From contig BCKL01000005.1 of assembly GCA_001600635.1 (NCBI GenBank), positions 951,220 to 1,015,219 on the forward strand: DNA of 64,000 nucleotides, given 5' to 3'. The position numbers and the translations under genes are program-made. Under the pieces are notes generated by a model. It was not told the DNA's origin. It ran no database searches and saw only the letters and a program-made list of their open reading frames with translations. This stretch comes from Leucosporidium creatinivorum (lineage: Eukaryota > Basidiomycota > Microbotryomycetes > Leucosporidiales > Leucosporidiaceae). Shown piece after piece: positions 59,174-64,000 of this stretch (its first letter is position 1; each line of letters begins with the position of its first letter).

Positions 59174-62100
59174 ATGGCCACCACTAAGCCCTTCCCTGGT
59201 CAACTGACCCGTAAGCCGTGGCGGCTGCCAGCTCGAGCTGAGAAGCTGATCACTCCCTTTGCAGGCAAAGAAGTCAAATCTATCGCCATCAAAGACTTTC
59301 CAGACGACGACTATCGAGACAAAGATGGACTCTTCTCCAACATCGGGTCCGTTAAATCGCGATTGCTTCTTCGCTCTCGCTGCTTCGCTGAGACGGTCCC
59401 CTGCTCTCCCACAGAGCCCAAGAGGCCCGTGTGGACAACCACCACCAAAGCTACCGCCAGTGGGAAGACCCCTTCCTCGCTGATCTGCCCGCTGAGAACC
59501 CGACCCGCACCCGAGTCTACGAGACCCTGCTCGAGGTCGATGACCCGAACCATGTGCCGTCCATTCGCGCACCCGGCAAGCTATACCCGCCAGTCTGGAT
59601 TGCAGAAACGCTCCGAATGCTCTCGAGTATATTCTGCGTGGAGCTGCAGCAGAGTAGGGGTTTTACGAAGGCCGACGATGAAGTGCCGAAGTGAGCCAGA
59701 CTCCGTTTCGCTTCTCTCTCCGCTCCTGACAAGCCTTTGACCACCGTCTTCTCAACGAAACAGGCCTTACCATAAGTGGAGGTTTGTCGGAAATTCGTTG
59801 GACGCCTACAGCTCCTACTACCCCGGCTACCAGGTACGCTTGCTCTGCGCCGAGCCTCGTAGCCTCGACTAACAGCCATCCTCCAGATCCTCTCCGCGTA
59901 TGACCATCAGAGCACCAACGGCAGTCAGTTTGACTTGGAGATCTACCCTCAGCTCCTCGAGATCCAGCGCACTGCAGAGACTCGCAACGGAGAGCAGTCC
60001 TCCGCCAGCCGCCTGCGCCGACGCCTTCTCGCCCAAGAACGACTTTACCGAGCAACGGCTTTGGAGCGTGGATCTGACATCGGAGTACTCGATCCTCCTC
60101 CTGCTACAACCCCCGCCACCAAGCAGCCGAGCAAGAAGGGAACCAAACGGACTCTCGGCGATGGACGTGAGCCGAGATGAATGTTCGGCGCCGAGCAGGA
60201 CCAGTGCTGACCCGACTCTTCTCACAGCTACCGTCAAGGGAGGCGCCGCTACTGCTTCTGCTACCGCCAAGGGAGGTGCCGCTGCTGCTTCTGCCTCCCA
60301 GAAGGCATCCAAGCGCCCGCGACTTGCGGAGCGTAAGCTCTCGGCGATGCGTTTCACCCTTCTGCCGTTCGCTAACCTTTCTCATACACAGTGACTGAGC
60401 AGCTGGAGAGCAGCTCGTTCCAGCCAACGTCAATCGAGGAGCTTAGGTCAAATGGTGAGTCGTCTCAAGTCGTTCACTCCCGCTTCGATGCTCACCGTCT
60501 CGCTTCGCAGTGGTCGTCAAGAAGAAGGACAAGGGTGAGCGCATTGCAAGCGAGTTACAGCAGCTAGAGCTGACACCTACAAACCTCTGCAGACGTCAAG
60601 GTTCCCGTCATGGACATCGGCAAGTTCATGGAGGAGAAGCAAGCGAAGGGAGAAAGTGCGTCGCGCGTTTCCCTCTTTCGCTCCTCCTCTTCGCTGATCT
60701 CACTCGCTCGCTCGCATGATGGCTCGCAGAGATCCTCTACAACAAGCTCTACCATGTCAAGGGACCACAAGCTTTCCTCGATGCTAGTCCTCGCGACGAG
60801 GATTGGTCGGACCTGCCCGTCGTCGGCAAGGAATATCGCAGCCAGATCGTCACCCTCGAGCACGTCAAGGATGTAGAGACCTTCACCTTCGTCGACGAGG
60901 ACGGGAAGTACCAACAGGTAGCGTGTACCTGCTCGCTCGATACGCCTGAGGAGCAGGCCGACTACTCGTCGCGTTACGTTCATCAAGCACCCGTGAGCTG
61001 CGCTCGTCCTCTCTCTTCTCGACGACCGAGCTGACCTATCGCTCTACAGGGATTCGACGGAGGCACCTTCCTGGCTGAAGCCGAGCTCAAGTTCCGCGTC
61101 GGAGGAAACATGATCGTGCACGTCGTCTACATCCCAACTCACTTCATCTTCGCCTTCTGCCGCGGCGACGTCGTCAAGACTTGGGCTCTCGTGTAAGTCT
61201 GTACATTCTGAGAGTCACAGGAAACTCTCGCTGATCTCAGCTGCTTTCCCACTACAGCAAAGGTGTCCACTGCCTGTTCGCTGGCAGTCCCGAAGCCATG
61301 GCCGGCCTCCGAAATCTCGCTTTCGAGCTCAACCGCTACTATCATGTACGTGGGCTCCATCTTCGCCGCGGGGCAGGCTCCTTGTGACATAGCTGACGCT
61401 GCTCCCACCCTACAGGCCTTCCTCATGGGCAAAGTGGACGACTACGACACGGATCGATTCTCGGCTGGACTCTACCAGCCCGGATTCACCGCGACCTTCC
61501 ACTCCAGCTCGTCATCACAAAGTCGCGCAAGCGTCCCGTCCTCCTCAGCTGCGCCCCTAGCGCCAACTTCTCCATGAGGGGACTCGCTGCCGGCGCGAAG
61601 CCTGGCCGCCCCTCCCCTTTCCACGGCACCTCGTACGAGACCGGAGAGCCCCGCGCTCGCCCCTACGACCACTCGACGGCTCAGGCAGTCCTCCGTTCGC
61701 TTACCGCCGCCCACTTCTCCGCCGCCAAGGACGGCCTCCTCGTCGACAACACTCCTCTCGGCTTCTCGGACCCTTACGCTCCTCCTAACGCTTCTGCAGA
61801 GACGAAGGCCGCTTACCAAAAGCAAATCAAGGAGCGCGCCAAGGCTTCCAGGACTGTCGTTGACCCTCGGACGACGAAGAACGCCAAGGTCATCATCGCC
61901 CTCGCCGACGAGGAGGAGGTCGTCAGCTCGGCGCCCGCTGCTGTTCAACCCTCGGCTTCCAACAGCATATCCGTCGCGTCGCTCGGCCACAAGGAGGGAG
62001 TTGAGTCGTTCAAGTCTCGCGGCACGACGATCTGTGCTACATGTGCGAGGTGAGTTTCCGCCCAGAACGGCGCCGTGTCCCTCGACGGCTCTAGACAGCT

Positions 62101-63035
62101 GACCCCGCTTCCTTGCAGGGACTGCCCGGCCGACCTCACCCTCTCGATCAACCCCAGCTTCGCCTGCAACTTCAAGTTCAACGGGCGACACCCTCCTGGA
62201 AGGCAAGGCCCCTTCTGCCGTAGTCACATCACGCCGGCTCAAGGAGCCTTCGTTCTCGAGTACCAGTCGGACGAGGATCCCGAGCTTATCGAGCGGATCA
62301 AGGAGAGCTTCAAGGTATGATTGTTGCTCCCTCCGTCTCTCCAGGCTCGCACTGATCCTCGCTCTTGTCTCGCAGAACACGTTCGCCGAGGTCGACGGTA
62401 CCGAGGTGCCAGGATTCCTCCCTTACTGGTATTCGCAGCTCGACAACAATCTTCAGGGAATTGGTGAGCTGTTTGTGCTCCCTCTCATAAGCCTCAGCTG
62501 AAGAAATCGACTCGCAGAGTCGATTGGCGTCTCCATCCTCTCCTTCATCCTCAATCACGCGCAAGACCACCTCTCCAATCCGCAAGCGCAACTACTCGCC
62601 CACGTCATCTCCAACAAGGACTGGAGCCACCTCGGACAAATCCTCAGGCAATCTCTCGGGACGGAGATCTACGAAAAGGCGACGGGAGGAGATGCTGGTG
62701 AGCGTCGTCTCGACCTGTTCCTGCTCTCGTTCGAGCAAGCATAGCATACTGACCTGTTCCTCTCCGTAGACTCTTTGATCCACCCCAATTGCCTCGAAAG
62801 GCTCATCGCCTCCAACTCGGCCGAGACGAGGGAGCAGGCGCGTCGTCAAGCGATTGGTGCTCCCGAGGGTGCGGAGGAGGAGGCGGAGGTCGACGCTGCA
62901 GGAGCTGGAGAAGCCGAGGGTATGGTCGACGGAGAAGGTGCTGAGGAAGGGAGCGCCGGAGGAGAGCTCGAGCGAGGAGGGGAGAAGGGCGAGGTCGAGG
63001 ACCCAGAGGGTCAGCTGATGGAGATGGAGGAATGA
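59174..63035 (+). CDS. Large multi-exon protein of unknown function, apparent frameshift
   Basis: About 17 exons; I do not recognise the family. Segments include FPDDDYRDKDGLFSNIG, NHHQSYRQWEDPFLADLP, PGKLYPPVWIAETLRMLSSI, YSSYYPGYQILSAYDHQST, a basic Ala-rich stretch (TVKGGAATASATAKGGAA), GGNMIVHVVYIPTHFIFAFC, RGDVVKTWALVKGVHCLF, a Cys cluster (TICATCARDCPAD...SFACNFKF...GPFCRSH) possibly binding zinc, and YWYSQLDNNLQGIESIGVSI. The C-terminus is very acidic. At about 61497 the frame GLYQPGFTATFH must shift by one base to continue as LVITKSRKRPVLLSCAPSAN, SMRGLAAGAK; as given, the upstream frame stops at 61577. An upstream intron (59080-59165) may be in the 5' UTR, or may join an exon starting at 58910 that reads like a mitochondrial presequence. 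The gene sits between inverted repeat arms. Confidence 0.6.
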
Positions 63036-63256
63036 TGGAGAATGAGGAGCAGGCTGAGGGGCAAGGCTTGAAGAGGGTAGCTTGATGATTAGGCTTCTGG
63101 TCAGTGCTCGCCTTTCTCCGTGTTCTGCTCGTGGCCGCTCTCGTCGCTGACCCGCTCCTCCCAAACAGATTCGGACTCGATCTCGCGCGGAGACGTTTAG
63201 TAGCGTACTTGCAACGATCTCCAGCGGTTGGCGACGCTCCTCTATTCAGCGCCGGG
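63036..63256. other. Spacer to right inverted-repeat arm
   Basis: About 220 bp following the unknown gene; no gene seen. It would contain the 3' UTR. Confidence 0.4.
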
Positions 63257-64000
63257 ACTCGCGAGATGTCTGCTCCCCGCCTACAGCTCGCTCGCTCGCT
63301 CTCTCCGCCCGCTCTCTCTCTCTGCGCCGAGAATCACGCCCAAGCAATGCAGAAAGCCGTCTTGCAGTATGTAGCAGCACATTTGAGCTTGTGCATCTAA
63401 TTCGAATGCCACCCCTCATCGAAGGAGAAGTACATCGCTCGTGACGCCCATTCTCTCGCCTCACCGTCGTCTCTTCTTACTCCAAGACCCATCTACCCCA
63501 CAACAGCTCCCTCCAAGCGAGCTCCGTAGCCTCGAGGGGAAGGTCCTCACCCTATACCACCATCCCCACTACATGCATCCCTCGCGCAAGGCTCCCAATC
63601 GGAGCCGTGGTCCATGTGAAGATCGAACGCCGAGAAGCGTAGGCAACGCTCGCCTTGAAGGAGGGGCTCGAGTCCAAGGGAGGGCACTACGGACGTAGAG
63701 CATAGCTGATATTGAGGCGTGGGTGTAGTCGAGGACGGGGAGGGACGACCGAGAAGACGAGGAGCGATGGCGATGGCGATGGCAAAGGAAAAGAGGGAAG
63801 GAGAGGGGATGAGTGAGGCTCCTCGAAGTTGATGCAGTAGTAGCAGGAGCAAGAGGGCTCTCTGTCGAGCCGAGGAAGGGTCAGCGGCTTCGTAGGATGC
63901 GCTGAGGCGCCTCCACCGACCTAGATTCAGTGACCGTCTGCGCCGAGGAGAGGGCATCAGCAATCCTCATCAGCAGGAGTAGTCGGGAAAGGAGGAAGGC
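63257..64000 (-). repeat. Right arm of the inverted repeat, continuing past the window
   Basis: Mirror of 58055-58798. Identity persists to the last base of the window, so the repeat is longer than 744 bp. It carries the same possible 3' exons as the candidate gene at 57.5-58.4 kb, here on the minus strand. Confidence 0.97.

Overview
The window is nuclear DNA of a fungus, most likely a GC-rich basidiomycete yeast or dimorph. My best guess is Pucciniomycotina, near the Rhodotorula/Sporobolomyces group, but that placement is an inference. Nearly every gene is cut by many introns of about 50-70 nt. These have GTGAGT/GTGCGT-like donors, a GCTGAC or GCTAAC branch site and CAG acceptors. Genes lie on both strands without operons, and both nuclear tRNA types seen here carry anticodon-loop introns.

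Layout. 1-16.5 kb: the end of a Gly/Tyr-rich protein gene, ribosomal protein L22e, a Misato/DML1-like protein, a fungal multi-pass membrane protein, KRR1, a GCK-III type Ste20-related kinase, a small cytochrome b5 and a secreted GH5 mannanase-like enzyme. 17-23.5 kb: a very large TAF2 (TFIID) gene whose product ends in three bromodomains. 24.9-26.7 kb: segment A of an inverted segmental duplication, with a TAF2-tail fragment, a tRNA-Thr gene and the coronin promoter. 26.7-46.2 kb: coronin, a Zn2Cys6 transcription factor, p23/Sba1, the repair nuclease RAD2/XPG, an aldo-keto reductase, a Ser-rich protein and a membrane-anchored double glycosyltransferase (GT2+GT4). 46.9-53.4 kb: a triple-KH RNA-binding protein and a SNF2 remodeller with a C-terminal PHD-type zinc finger. 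53.6-55.2 kb: segment B, the inverted partner of segment A, followed by tRNA-Tyr. 58.05-64 kb: a near-perfect inverted repeat of at least 744 bp flanks a multi-exon gene of unknown function that carries an apparent frameshift.

Most genes are housekeeping, and the set is ordinary for a gene-dense fungal chromosome. The unusual content is structural. TAF2's third bromodomain and 3' flank exist in three places. A tRNA-Thr/coronin-promoter block is duplicated in inverted orientation 27 kb apart. RAD2 contains a perfect 165-bp in-frame tandem duplication. The right end is a large palindrome-like structure. I found no CRISPR array, virus or clear transposon. All exon structures were inferred by eye from splice signals and family similarity, so exact starts and small exons are approximate.
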